DNA from: Brevibacillus centrosporus
GTDB taxonomy: Bacteria > Bacillota > Bacilli > Brevibacillales > Brevibacillaceae
Assembly: GCF_003710815.1 (NCBI RefSeq)
Contig: NZ_RHHP01000025.1
Location: forward strand, 1-64,000
Reading direction: 5' to 3'
Length of the DNA stretch: 64,000 nucleotides
The notes under the pieces are model-generated. The model was given only the letters and a program-made list of their open reading frames with translations. It did no database searches and was not told the origin of the DNA. This document shows, piece by piece, positions 28,634-37,197 of this stretch. A program made the position numbers and the translations under genes. The number at the start of each line of letters is the position of its first letter. Within the stretch, counting starts at the first letter, position 1.

Positions 28634-29137
28634 TTAATAGATTGGTTTTAGAGCCTCAAACGGATTTTTGCAGTGCTTGCAATACAAAATACTGCGGCAG
28701 GCTGCGGGTCCAAACAAGTTTTCAATCGTTGTATACGGAGAATCACAGTAAGGACAGGTCACTTCCCATGTATCTCCAGGCTGAAAGCCAACAGGTGGCG
28801 GGGCGATGCCGAAGCTCTTCAATTTATCTCGGGCATCCAAGGCGATCCGATCGGAAGTCCAGGCAGGGTCGTAGACAAAACGCACCTGTACTTCGTTAAT
28901 CCCTTCCCCTTCCACCAGTTTCTCTGAGATGTTCTTCTTCATAATTTCCAGAGCGGGACAGCCGACAAAGGTAGGCAGAACTTCTACGTAAGCGACGCCG
29001 GATTCTACCTTCACCTTGTGAATCATGCCCATTTCCACCATGCTAATCACTGGGATCTCTGGATCTTTCACTTCCTGCAGCAGCTCCCAGCATGTCGCCT
29101 CTTGATGTTCATGAACGTGCTCATTTACTTGCGCCAT
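28634..29137 (-). CDS. paaD: Phenylacetyl-CoA epoxidase subunit PaaD
   Basis: Maturation or assembly component of the ring 1,2-phenylacetyl-CoA epoxidase. The 167-residue protein has an N-terminal MIP18/SufT-like domain (CWELLQEVKDPEIPVISM, LPTFVGCPALE) and a C-terminal zinc- or Fe-S-binding tail with CPYC and CKHC pairs, as in known PaaD/PaaJ. ATG 29137 is preferred over the GTG three codons upstream, because AAAGGAG is eight bases from it. Between paaC and the aldehyde dehydrogenase. Confidence 0.94.
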   Translation of the reverse strand: MAQVNEHVHEHQEATCWELLQEVKDPEIPVISMVEMGMIHKVKVESGVAYVEVLPTFVGCPALEIMKKNISEKLVEGEGINEVQVRFVYDPAWTSDRIALDARDKLKSFGIAPPPVGFQPGDTWEVTCPYCDSPYTTIENLFGPAACRSILYCKHCKNPFEALKPIY

Positions 29138-29181
29138 GCAGATCACTCCTTTTTATTGCCATCGTCCTCGCTCGCGTTTTC

Positions 29182-30015
29182 TTACCAGCTTGCTGCCGGA
29201 TCGATGCGATATACCTCGGACAGAGTAGCCAATGCTTGTATCAGATCAGCGGTGTGCTCCCCGGCGCGGCCACGCTCCTTAGCTGCTCCCGGCTCACCCG
29301 GCCAGCTCAGATTCGCCGCTTCAAAAATAGCTTGGGTTTCTTTGAGCCAAACCTCGCGAAGAGTTGCTTCCGCTTCAATCAGACCAAAGCCCGTGATCGA
29401 AGCTGCATTCGGACCGAGATCGCTCAGCTCTCCTGCGTCGCTCCATACTTTTGCGATCGCTGCTTCCAGACGTGCGCGAGCATCCGGTGTGCTGTTTGCC
29501 AGCTGCTTCAGCCATACTTGCCAGTGCATCAGGTGATAGCGATGCTCCGTCAGCATTTTGCGGCTGATCAGCGTGAGTGGAGAATAAGAGGACTTGAGCA
29601 GCGATTCCAGGCGAACCTTTTTGTGCAAGCCGTATACATAGCTGCGCACGATTGCGTAAGCCCAGTCGTAGTGCGGATCGTCGTTGTACCCGCCAGCACC
29701 GTTTTGGCGCTCGACTAGAATGGCGTTGCGGAAAGCAGATGCCTCGCGAAGCTGCGCCAGGTCGTCAGCTTTGCCTACACCGAGCTCCTCGAGCATTTCG
29801 TAGTACATAACCGCGTGTCCCATCATATCCTGAGCCATGGAGGAAAACGCTACATCTTCTTCAATATGCGGTGCAAGGCCGAGCCATTCCGACCCACGGT
29901 AAGCCAAAATAAAATCGTCATCGGCAAGCTGGAAGAGAAGATCAACCAAGGCTTGCGTATACTCCTGATTTTTCAAAGCTTCTTGTGCAGTTTCTACCTG
30001 TAGAAGTTCGCCCAT
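29182..30015 (-). CDS. paaC: Phenylacetyl-CoA epoxidase structural subunit PaaC
   Basis: Ferritin-like, metal-free partner of PaaA in the epoxidase; 277 residues, all helical. Recognisable by FILAYRGSEWLGLAPHIEED, AQDMMGHAVMYYEML and EHRYHLMHWQVWL. The second of two ATGs (30015) is nine bases from AAGGAGG; the first, two codons earlier, is only three. Follows paaB by 17 bases. Confidence 0.94.
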   Translation of the reverse strand: MGELLQVETAQEALKNQEYTQALVDLLFQLADDDFILAYRGSEWLGLAPHIEEDVAFSSMAQDMMGHAVMYYEMLEELGVGKADDLAQLREASAFRNAILVERQNGAGGYNDDPHYDWAYAIVRSYVYGLHKKVRLESLLKSSYSPLTLISRKMLTEHRYHLMHWQVWLKQLANSTPDARARLEAAIAKVWSDAGELSDLGPNAASITGFGLIEAEATLREVWLKETQAIFEAANLSWPGEPGAAKERGRAGEHTADLIQALATLSEVYRIDPAASW

Positions 30016-30032
30016 GATCATGTTCCTCCTTC

Positions 30033-30374
30033 TTAGCTGCCACTTTTGGTGTTGTGCTGTGCCTCGTACTCATCTTTATGACGGCGCCATCTGCCTTGCA
30101 AATCGCCGTAGCCTTTTGTTTCCCGATAGCTCTTGTTGTCAAGACGCTCCAGGAAAGGACGCTCCTCTGGCGGCAGTCCGTGGATGTCGTCTCGTTTGAC
30201 CACCCACAGGTTAAAACAAGGCTCGCGGCGCAAGAAGTTTTCCCGTGCCATGGAAAGCGCGACTTCCGCATTTGGTGCCAAGAGACTAAATTGGTGTACA
30301 AATGAGGCGCTTACCGTTTTTTGGCTAAACACTTCATAGATGACAAAGTTCTCGTTGTTGGTTTGGTTACTCAT
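30033..30374 (-). CDS. paaB: Phenylacetyl-CoA epoxidase subunit PaaB
   Basis: Small bridging subunit of the multicomponent oxygenase, 113 residues, with the family pattern YEVFSQKTVSASFVHQFSLL near the N-terminus, then APNAEVALSMARENFLRRE and LWVVKRDDI. A frame-open GTG three codons earlier directly abuts the paaA stop; the ATG at 30374 with TAGGTGA before it is the better start. Essential for complex integrity in Escherichia coli. Confidence 0.93.
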   Translation of the reverse strand: MSNQTNNENFVIYEVFSQKTVSASFVHQFSLLAPNAEVALSMARENFLRREPCFNLWVVKRDDIHGLPPEERPFLERLDNKSYRETKGYGDLQGRWRRHKDEYEAQHNTKSGS

Positions 30375-30383
30375 CGCACTCAC

Positions 30384-31352
30384 CTACCCTACCTGGCGGC
30401 CATACGACAGAATCGCATCACGCACCCATTTGGTTTCTTCATAGGACATTTCACGCAAGTGCAGTCGGTGGGCAGAACGTGGGCCTTTTCCTTTGACAAT
30501 CTGCTTGAATTCTTCCCAATCTGGCTGCTGGTAAATCCATTTATCCTCTGCTTCATCAAAGTAGATCGTTTCATCTGGAACGGTAAAGCCAAGGTGGAAG
30601 ATGCGTGGCAAATACTTCTTCAGGAAGATTTGACGCAGCTCCTCGTTGGTTTGCGAACGGATTTTGTAGCGCATGTTCGACGCTTGGTTACTGGTGATGT
30701 TGCCGTTCTCAGGCGGTCCGAAGAACATCAACAGGGATGGCCACCAGCGAGTGATCGATTCCTGCAGCATTTGGCGCTGCTCTTCTGTACCCTCCGCCAG
30801 CTCCAGTACGATACTCTCCCCGTGCTGTGCATGGAATTTCTCCTCCGCACAGATCCGGTGCAGGGCACGTGCATAAGGTGCGTAGGAAGTATCCAGCGAC
30901 ATGGATTGCGTAATGATCGCCGCTCCGTCAACGAGCCATCCGATTACACCCGCGTCCGCCCATGTAGGCGCTTCCATGTGAAACACATTATGAAATTTCA
31001 AGCGGCCAGCGAACAGATCTTGCATGATGTCCTCACGCGTTTTACCCAGTGGAGCAATCAAGTCCTCAGCGACACGCAAGAGCAGCTGTCCGTGTCCCAT
31101 CTCATCCTGTACCTTTGCCATGATCGCCAGCTTGCGGCGCAGGGTGGGAGCTTTCGGTACCCATTCCTTTTCTGGCAATGCCCCCATGATCTCGCTGATG
31201 CCGTGCATGGAAATCAGTTTGATCAATTGGTTACGGTAATCGTCAGGCATCCAGTCGTCCGCTTCGATTTTTTCACCGCGGTCAATTTTCGCTAAAAACG
31301 CTTCCATTTTGGCATCTTCTGTCAGATCTGAATGTTCCAACTGTGTATTCAT
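30384..31352 (-). CDS. paaA: Phenylacetyl-CoA epoxidase catalytic subunit PaaA
   Basis: Di-iron oxygenase that epoxidises the aromatic ring of phenylacetyl-CoA. The 322-residue protein has the ferritin-like carboxylate/His motifs in KVQDEMGHGQLLLRV (about 79-93) and EEKFHAQHGE (about 151-160), and a CoA-binding C-terminus rich in Lys/Arg. First gene of paaABCD; AAAGGAGGTC lies before the ATG, while the frame opens eight codons upstream. Preceded by a promoter whose -10 is overlapped by a TATAACGTTATA palindrome. Confidence 0.96.
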   Translation of the reverse strand: MNTQLEHSDLTEDAKMEAFLAKIDRGEKIEADDWMPDDYRNQLIKLISMHGISEIMGALPEKEWVPKAPTLRRKLAIMAKVQDEMGHGQLLLRVAEDLIAPLGKTREDIMQDLFAGRLKFHNVFHMEAPTWADAGVIGWLVDGAAIITQSMSLDTSYAPYARALHRICAEEKFHAQHGESIVLELAEGTEEQRQMLQESITRWWPSLLMFFGPPENGNITSNQASNMRYKIRSQTNEELRQIFLKKYLPRIFHLGFTVPDETIYFDEAEDKWIYQQPDWEEFKQIVKGKGPRSAHRLHLREMSYEETKWVRDAILSYGRQVG

Positions 31353-31404
31353 GGTGAAGACCTCCTTTACGTTCATCGCTTGTCTATGGCATATAATTTA
31401 TAAT

Positions 31405-31450
31405 ACGTTTTTATAACGTTATAATAACATAACGTCATACGATTCTGCAA
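31405..31450 (-). promoter_or_regulatory. paaA promoter with putative PaaX operator
   Basis: On the minus strand TTGCAG (31450-31445), 18 bases, TATTAT (31426-31421), then TATAACGTTATA (31423-31412), a perfect palindrome overlapping the -10, with another AACGTT-type half-site after it and one ACGTTAT half-site between the hexamers. The same half-sites occur at the paaX and EthD-like/paaK operon promoters. Confidence 0.6.
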
Positions 31451-31479
31451 TAGGTGTAATCGTTTTCAAGCCAGACGAA

Positions 31480-32304
31480 TTATTCCATTCTCCCTGTAGA
31501 CATTGCGGTTTCCCTCAGTTGCTCCGCCATTTTCCGCAGCTGCTGCATGACTGCATCCAGCTCTTGAATACGAGTGGACTGCTGCAGGCTGTGATTCATC
31601 GTTTTCTCCATTTCACCAGTGACGGTACCTACAAGCTCGTTCATTTCATCCAATATGCGAAAAATGCTCTTGGCCGACGTTGAAGTCGTCTGGGAAAGCC
31701 TACGGATCTCTTCCGCCACGACGGAAAAACCCCTTCCTGCTGCTCCTGCCCGTGCTGCTTCCAGCACCGCATTCAACCCCAGCACGTTGGAGCGAGTCGA
31801 GATGTCGCGAATGAGTTGATTGATTTGGGAGGTTTCGGCAATCTTCTTTTCCATCGTTACGGCAGTATCGGACAAGATATGACTTGCTTGTGCCAAATCG
31901 TTCGCCTCTTTTGCCAGACTTTCTGTGTGCACCGCAATATTTTCGAGCGCCCCCGTCAAGTTTTCAGCCAGTGCGCGCAGCTGGTCTTCTCGGTCTGTCG
32001 TCACGCCAGTGGCCAAGCACCCGACCACCTGGCCGTTTTCAACGATTGGATACCCTACCGCAATATAGGGAATCCCGTACACCTCTTTTCCAATCTTACG
32101 CACGACTCTGCGATTCTCTGCTACCGCCGTCGCATTGATACTCCCCGCTCGGAGCTGATCTCCAACCTTGATCCCTAGATTCAGATCAGATGCGGGATAG
32201 TACGCCAAAAATTTCTCCCTGTCCGTCACCCCTACCATGCAATCGAACAAGAAAGCTTTATGCAAAATCGGAGCTGCCATCAACACGCTATTTAACAGGG
32301 ACAT
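31480..32304 (-). CDS. Soluble methyl-accepting chemotaxis-like receptor (YfmS-like)
   Basis: A 274-residue cytoplasmic chemoreceptor without membrane helices. Residues about 1-105 form a PAS-like sensor ([20 protein letters not shown], later [19 protein letters not shown]); residues about 110-270 are a shortened MCP signalling coiled coil with the conserved tip [19 protein letters not shown] and [12 protein letters not shown], which contacts CheA/CheW. Bacillus subtilis YfmS is a similar soluble receptor. Its position between paaABCD and the Liv-type ABC genes suggests it senses aromatic acids or their metabolic state, which is inference. Second ATG chosen because GGAGGA overlaps the first. 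Confidence 0.9.
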   Translation of the reverse strand: MSLLNSVLMAAPILHKAFLFDCMVGVTDREKFLAYYPASDLNLGIKVGDQLRAGSINATAVAENRRVVRKIGKEVYGIPYIAVGYPIVENGQVVGCLATGVTTDREDQLRALAENLTGALENIAVHTESLAKEANDLAQASHILSDTAVTMEKKIAETSQINQLIRDISTRSNVLGLNAVLEAARAGAAGRGFSVVAEEIRRLSQTTSTSAKSIFRILDEMNELVGTVTGEMEKTMNHSLQQSTRIQELDAVMQQLRKMAEQLRETAMSTGRME

Positions 32305-32342
32305 ATTCATTCCTCCTGCGAATGTGATAGGAAGGCGTGGAC

Positions 32343-32390
32343 AAAAACAGCCGTTCTTCCCGCATCTGTCCGTTGCGGAAAGAACAGCCG
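32343..32390 (-). terminator. Intrinsic terminator of the liv-type operon
   Basis: Just past the substrate-binding protein stop, CGGCTGTTCTTTCCGCA pairs (with two G-T pairs) with TGCGGGAAGAACGGCTG around a nine-base loop, followed by TTTTTG on the minus strand. Confidence 0.85.
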
Positions 32391-32415
32391 TCTTACCCTT
32401 CAGCCTTGTCGTTCT

Positions 32416-33600
32416 TTATTTAAGAATCTGAAATTTTCCATCCTTGACTTCAACCATGATCATGCTGTCCTCCGTGAGGCCGTTGTGATCTTCTGCAGAG
32501 AACACGAATTCACCGGTTACCCCGACGTACTTCACTTTCTCCAGGACCTCATTCAGCTTGGACGCATCGCCGCCTGCCTGCTTCAGTCCTTCGACCATCA
32601 GGTTCAAGCCGTCGTAGCCATAGCCTGCAAAACCGTCTGGCTCTACATTGTAGGCTGCCTTGTACCCGTCTACGAATTTTTTCACGATGGCTGCCTGCGG
32701 ATCGTCCGCAGCGATTTGGTCAGAAACAAGCAGCTTGCCCGCTACCATCAGGACACCTTCGCCAGCATCGCCGACGAGCTCGAGGAATTTGCTGTTAGCA
32801 GAACCGTGGGAGCTGATGATCGGAATGCTCAGGTTCAGCTGCTTTGCTTCTTTTACAATCGTTGCAGGTCCTGGATTCGTTCCCGCCACGATCAGTGCTT
32901 GTGCATCCGTTCCTTTGATCTTCGTCAGCTGGGAGCTCATGGACGGATCTTTGGTTCCGTATTTTTCTTCGGCTACGATCGTGATTCCATACTCAGGCGC
33001 GTATTTTTGCAGCTGCTGAGTCCAACCGCTGCCGTATGGGTTGCTGTCGTTGAGCAGAGCGATTTTGGTAATGCCTTTTTCTTTCAAGTATTTATAGATG
33101 CGCTTCGTTCCGTGCACGTCCGTGTGTGGGGTTTTGAAGATGCCTGCACGAACGGGATTAGTCATCTGATCAGCCGCTGCCATCGAGATCAGAGGAATTT
33201 TTTCCGCTTGGGAAAATTCCGCCATTCCCAGGGAAGGACCGCTGCCCGAGGAACCGAGCAAAGCCACGACTTTTTCCTTGGAAACCAGCTTCTTGACTGC
33301 TTTTACCGCTTCTGTATTGTCGGATTTGTCATCTTCAAAAACGACCTCGACCGGACGGCCATCTACACCGCCTGCGCCGTTAATTTCTTTCACCAGCATC
33401 TCTACTGCCTGCTTCTCAGGTACACCGAGCGGGCTGTTTGGACCCGTCAATGAGAACACGGCACCCAGCTTAATCGGTTCTTTGCCGCCTGCTGCACCTG
33501 CTTCTGCTGCCGGCTTTGCACCGCCACCACAAGCGCTGAGCAAGACCATGGAAGCGAGTGCGATTGGAAAGAGCCACTTCCTCGATTGATTTTTTTTCAT
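32416..33600 (-). CDS. Liv-type ABC transporter substrate-binding lipoprotein
   Basis: A 394-residue extracellular solute receptor of the branched-chain amino acid/amide (HAAT) family. Lipoprotein signal ending LLSACGGG (Cys24), then the Periplasmic-binding-protein type 1 fold beginning IKLGAVFSLTGPNSPLG. The open frame extends 59 codons upstream, but the ATG at 33600 with AGGGGGATTATTC is the real start. Last gene of the HMGF-J operon, an unusual position since livJ usually comes first. Embedded in a paa cluster, so phenylacetate or another aromatic acid is a likely ligand; amino acids cannot be excluded. Confidence 0.93.
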   Translation of the reverse strand: MKKNQSRKWLFPIALASMVLLSACGGGAKPAAEAGAAGGKEPIKLGAVFSLTGPNSPLGVPEKQAVEMLVKEINGAGGVDGRPVEVVFEDDKSDNTEAVKAVKKLVSKEKVVALLGSSGSGPSLGMAEFSQAEKIPLISMAAADQMTNPVRAGIFKTPHTDVHGTKRIYKYLKEKGITKIALLNDSNPYGSGWTQQLQKYAPEYGITIVAEEKYGTKDPSMSSQLTKIKGTDAQALIVAGTNPGPATIVKEAKQLNLSIPIISSHGSANSKFLELVGDAGEGVLMVAGKLLVSDQIAADDPQAAIVKKFVDGYKAAYNVEPDGFAGYGYDGLNLMVEGLKQAGGDASKLNEVLEKVKYVGVTGEFVFSAEDHNGLTEDSMIMVEVKDGKFQILK

Positions 33601-33628
33601 GAATAATCCCCCTATCATTTTTCTTTTT

Positions 33629-34378
33629 CTATTGTCCAACCGCATCATGGGCATGTCCCAGATAGGCTGATTGCACACGCGGATCGTTGCTGATTTTCTC
33701 AGCTGTGCCTTCCAGCATGACGACTCCCGTAGAGAGCACGTACGCTCGATCGGAAATCGCCAATGCAGCACGGGCATTTTGCTCGACCAAAAGAACTGTT
33801 GTCCCCCACTGGGAGCGAATCTCCTGCACGATCGTCAAAATTTCTTTGGCGATGAGCGGTGCAAGACCTAGGGAAGGCTCGTCCAACAGCAGCAGCTTCG
33901 GCCTGGAAAGCAGCGCTCTGCCAATTGCCAGCATTTGCTGCTGACCTCCCGACAACGTCCCTCCCAGCTGCCATTTGCGCTCCGCCAAGATCGGAAAACG
34001 CTCGTACACCGTCTCCATTTCTTTGGCGATGTCTCGCTTGCTTGTCTTGGGCATTCGATGAGAGGCGCCCAGCCACAGATTGTCTTCGACGGTCAATGTG
34101 GAGAATATCTGTCTGCGCTCAGGCACATGCGCCATTCCCCTCGCCACAACCAGCTCGGCCTGCACGCGGGTAATGTCCTGCTCGCGGAATTGTACGCTTC
34201 CCTCTTTGGCATCGTGCAGTCCGCAGATACAGTTGAGTAGTGTCGTTTTGCCCGCTCCATTTGAGCCGAGGAGCGATACGATTTCACCTTCGTTTACTTG
34301 CAGGTCGATCCCGTGCAGGACTTCGACGGGTCCATATCGCGCCTTCATGTTGCTCACTTGCAGTATCGCTTTTCCCAT
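33629..34378 (-). CDS. Liv-type ABC transporter ATP-binding protein LivF
   Basis: A 249-residue nucleotide-binding subunit: Walker A GSNGAGKTT (about 38-46), MAHVPERRQIFSTLTVEDNL (LivF-specific ERR segment), signature LSGGQQQMLAIGRAL and Walker B LLLLDEPSLGLAP. The ERRQIF feature separates it from LivG. Start lies four bases after the livG stop; coupled expression. Powers import together with LivG. Confidence 0.94.
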   Translation of the reverse strand: MGKAILQVSNMKARYGPVEVLHGIDLQVNEGEIVSLLGSNGAGKTTLLNCICGLHDAKEGSVQFREQDITRVQAELVVARGMAHVPERRQIFSTLTVEDNLWLGASHRMPKTSKRDIAKEMETVYERFPILAERKWQLGGTLSGGQQQMLAIGRALLSRPKLLLLDEPSLGLAPLIAKEILTIVQEIRSQWGTTVLLVEQNARAALAISDRAYVLSTGVVMLEGTAEKISNDPRVQSAYLGHAHDAVGQ

Positions 34379-34382
34379 CTCT

Positions 34383-35165
34383 TCACCCCCGACTCTCTAC
34401 CTGTTCTTCTGTTCCGAGATATGCTGCAATCACACACGGATTTTCCTGGATTTCACGCGGGGTTCCTTCCGCAATTTTGCTGCCCTGATCCAAAACGACG
34501 ATGCGATCAGCGATGGTCATAATCATGTCCATGTCGTGTTCGACGAGAAGAATTGCCGTTCCATTTTCACGAATCTCCTGGAACATGCGGCTCATCTCTG
34601 CCGTCTCGGTATGATTGAGACCGGCTGCAGGTTCATCGAGCAGCAGCAGCTTCGGCTCCGCTACCATCGCACGGGCGATTTCCATCAGACGAAGCTTCCC
34701 GTACGGCAAGCTGCCCGCATGCGAGGAGGCCAGCGAAGAGAGCCCTACCTTTTCCAGCCACGTATGCGCCCGCTCCTGCATCGTCCGCTCTTCCCGTCTA
34801 GCAGTCGTCAAGCTCATTCCGCAAGAAAACAAACTCGAATGCGTCTTGGTGTGCATTCCTACCATCACGTTTTCCAGGACTGTCATATCGTCAAAGGTCT
34901 GCAGGTTTTGGAAGGTTCTCGTAATTCCCAATTTGGCGTATTCATATCCAGGTACGCGGGTCATTAGCTGATTGGCAAAACGAATTTCTCCCTCAGACGG
35001 TGGGATGACACCTGACACCATGTTGAGAACCGTACTCTTCCCTGCGCCGTTTGGACCAATCAGAGCCAGAATCTCTCCCTGCTTCACCTCAAAATCGACG
35101 TGATTCACAGCGCGTACTCCGCCGAAATCTCGAGAAAGGTCTTGTACAGTCAGCAGTGTCGTCAT
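34383..35165 (-). CDS. Liv-type ABC transporter ATP-binding protein LivG
   Basis: A 260-residue ATPase: LSRDFGGVRAVNHVDFEV at the N-terminus, Walker A GPNGAGKST (about 37-45), the LivG-type ITRTFQNLQTFDDMTVLENV, a signature region degenerated to LPYGKLRLMEIARAM (SYG variant usual for LivG) and Walker B LLLLDEPAAGLN. Overlaps livM by four bases. Confidence 0.94.
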   Translation of the reverse strand: MTTLLTVQDLSRDFGGVRAVNHVDFEVKQGEILALIGPNGAGKSTVLNMVSGVIPPSEGEIRFANQLMTRVPGYEYAKLGITRTFQNLQTFDDMTVLENVMVGMHTKTHSSLFSCGMSLTTARREERTMQERAHTWLEKVGLSSLASSHAGSLPYGKLRLMEIARAMVAEPKLLLLDEPAAGLNHTETAEMSRMFQEIRENGTAILLVEHDMDMIMTIADRIVVLDQGSKIAEGTPREIQENPCVIAAYLGTEEQVESRG

Positions 35166-36178
35166 ATGGCAGCCTTCCTTTCCACCCGCTGTTCTGCATT
35201 GGCAGCGGCTTTTTTGGCCTGCGCTTTTTCATACAGGGAGCGGATCCGCGGCACCAGACCCTCCGGCATGAACATCACGATCAGCACCAAAATGCCCCCG
35301 AACACAATCGTATCGACGTCCCCTTGCAAGCCTGGAACTACCTCGCTCAGCATCACGAGTCCTTCACTGATGAAGCCGATGACCAAGGTTCCGATCAACG
35401 CCCCCCAGATGCTCGTCATACCGCCGATGACCACCATCGTCAAAAACTTGATGGATTCATGCATGCCAAATGGCTGCGGATCGAGAATTCCCATGTAGTG
35501 CGCGTACAGACCGCCGGAGATCCCGGCAAACATACCGCTGACGACGAAAGCATTCAGCTTGAATTTTCGTACATCGATACCCATGGAAGTAGCGGCAACC
35601 TCGCTTTTATGAATCGCCCGGAACGCCCGTCCGATGCGGGAATGCATCAGATTCAGCGAGAAGAGCAGCACGCAGGTAACGATTCCCCAGATCAGGTAGT
35701 ACATTGAAAGCTCGCTGCCTCCGAAAAAGGGAACCTGCGGAATGCTGATCATGCCGCTTGCTCCGCCCGTGACCGGCTCCCACTCTTGTATACCGATCTG
35801 GACAATGTAGCCGAAAGCGAGGGTCGCCATCGCCAGGTAGTACCCCTGCAAGCCAGCAATCGCCCTGCCCAGGATGAAGGCAAACACTGCTGGAACAATC
35901 GCAGAGGCTACCAAGCCTACCAGCGGGGTCAACCCGAACTTGGTCGTCAGAACCGCCGACGTGTAGGCACCGATTCCCCAGAAGGAAGCTTGTCCGAGCG
36001 AGATTTGGCCCGCAAGTCCCATTACCAGGCAAAGTCCGATGGCGACGATGGCTTGCAAACCGATGATGATTCCAACCGAGCGGTAATACTCATCCGGCAT
36101 GACAAACGGAAAAATGATCATGAGTGCCAAGTAAATCCCTAAGCTTTTTCCCCACTTCTTCGTCAGTTGTTTCATCAT
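35162..36178 (-). CDS. Liv-type ABC transporter permease LivM
   Basis: A 338-residue permease with about nine membrane helices and the inner-membrane coupling motif around VMGLAGQISLGQASFWGIGA and FRAIHKSEVAATSMGI, the EAA-like loop of LivM proteins. Pairs with LivH. Overlaps livH by four bases and livG by four. Confidence 0.94.
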   Translation of the reverse strand: MMKQLTKKWGKSLGIYLALMIIFPFVMPDEYYRSVGIIIGLQAIVAIGLCLVMGLAGQISLGQASFWGIGAYTSAVLTTKFGLTPLVGLVASAIVPAVFAFILGRAIAGLQGYYLAMATLAFGYIVQIGIQEWEPVTGGASGMISIPQVPFFGGSELSMYYLIWGIVTCVLLFSLNLMHSRIGRAFRAIHKSEVAATSMGIDVRKFKLNAFVVSGMFAGISGGLYAHYMGILDPQPFGMHESIKFLTMVVIGGMTSIWGALIGTLVIGFISEGLVMLSEVVPGLQGDVDTIVFGGILVLIVMFMPEGLVPRIRSLYEKAQAKKAAANAEQRVERKAAI

Positions 36179-37053
36179 AGCCCTCCTTTCCCTACACTAC
36201 GTTCTCCAAAGATGCCGGACGGCTTGACCAAAAGCATCACGATCAGCACCAGAAAAGCTATGGCGTCTTTCATACCGGAGCTGATGTAGCCTGCCCCGAG
36301 CGATTCGACGATTCCAAGAATAAAAGCGGCTACCGCTGCACCGAGTGGATTTCCCAGCCCTCCGAGAATAGCAGCAGAGAAGCCTTTGATTCCGAGCAGC
36401 ACACCGATGTCATACGAGGTCACGCTGAGCGGTGCAATTACGATACCGGCAATGGCTCCTGTCGCCCCGCTGATCCCAAAGGCGAGCATGCTCATTTTCG
36501 CGGGGCTGATCCCCATCAGACGAGCCGCCATCGGATTGACCGAACAGGCGTTGATCTTTTTCCCGAGCATGGTCTTGTCCATCAAGTACCACAGCAGGAA
36601 CAGCACAATCAGTACAGCCGCGAGAATCCATACGCTTTGCTGGGCGATATTGACGCCCCCGAGTGAAAACGGCTGGTTGCTGGTAATCGGATCGAGAGAG
36701 TACGCATCCTTGCCCCAGATCAAGCTCGCCAAACCGCGGATCAGGGTGGATATCCCGATGGTCAAAATGATCAAGCTGATCGGGCTTGCCTTTTTCACGT
36801 AAGCGATTACATATTTCTGCATCAGCACCCCGATCAATGTGACGATGAGGATCGCCAGAAAAGCCGCCAGAGCGTACGGGACATTCATGCCGATCATAGC
36901 AACGGTGACCATCCCTCCCAGCATCAAAAATTCTCCCTGTGCCAGATTGATCACTTTGCTGACGTTGTAGATCGTGATAAAACCTACAGCGACGATGGCG
37001 TAGATGCCTCCACTAACCAAACCGTTTGCGACGTACTGCAAAAGCTCCGTCAT
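36175..37053 (-). CDS. Liv-type ABC transporter permease LivH
   Basis: First gene of the uptake operon; 292 residues, eight or so membrane helices, with NGLVSGGIYAIVAVGFITIY and KVINLAQGEFLMLGG near the N-terminus and ACSVNPMAARLMGISPAK in the coupling loop, all typical LivH. A TTG seven codons upstream is in frame, but it is part of the ribosome site GAGGGGG, so ATG 37053 is used. Lies 120 bases after the paaX stop, past a terminator, so it probably has its own promoter. Confidence 0.93.
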   Translation of the reverse strand: MTELLQYVANGLVSGGIYAIVAVGFITIYNVSKVINLAQGEFLMLGGMVTVAMIGMNVPYALAAFLAILIVTLIGVLMQKYVIAYVKKASPISLIILTIGISTLIRGLASLIWGKDAYSLDPITSNQPFSLGGVNIAQQSVWILAAVLIVLFLLWYLMDKTMLGKKINACSVNPMAARLMGISPAKMSMLAFGISGATGAIAGIVIAPLSVTSYDIGVLLGIKGFSAAILGGLGNPLGAAVAAFILGIVESLGAGYISSGMKDAIAFLVLIVMLLVKPSGIFGERSVGKGGL

Positions 37054-37145
37054 AGTCGTGATGTACCCCCTCAAAATTCAAACTTTCTACAATCACCCAT
37101 ATGAAACGCTTACATTTTATAATATGGAAATCTAACAAATAATTA

Positions 37146-37175
37146 GAAACGCCCTAGCATCTACTAGGGCGTTTC
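37146..37175 (-). terminator. Terminator downstream of paaX
   Basis: Perfect 12-base-pair stem GAAACGCCCTAG / CTAGGGCGTTTC with a six-base loop; the minus strand continues TAATTATTTG, modestly T-rich. Confidence 0.65.
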
Positions 37176-37197
37176 TAGTGTACAGCTTGTGCCTTGT

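Noticed and set aside
33601..33777. 59-codon N-terminal extension of the Liv binding protein
   Set aside because: It precedes a normal lipoprotein signal peptide and overlaps the end of livF; the ATG at 33600 has the ribosome site.
37102..37114. CcpA cre-like sequence TGAAACGCTTACA before livH
   Set aside because: Arms match cre, but the centre is one base too short (13 instead of 14), so a functional site is doubtful.
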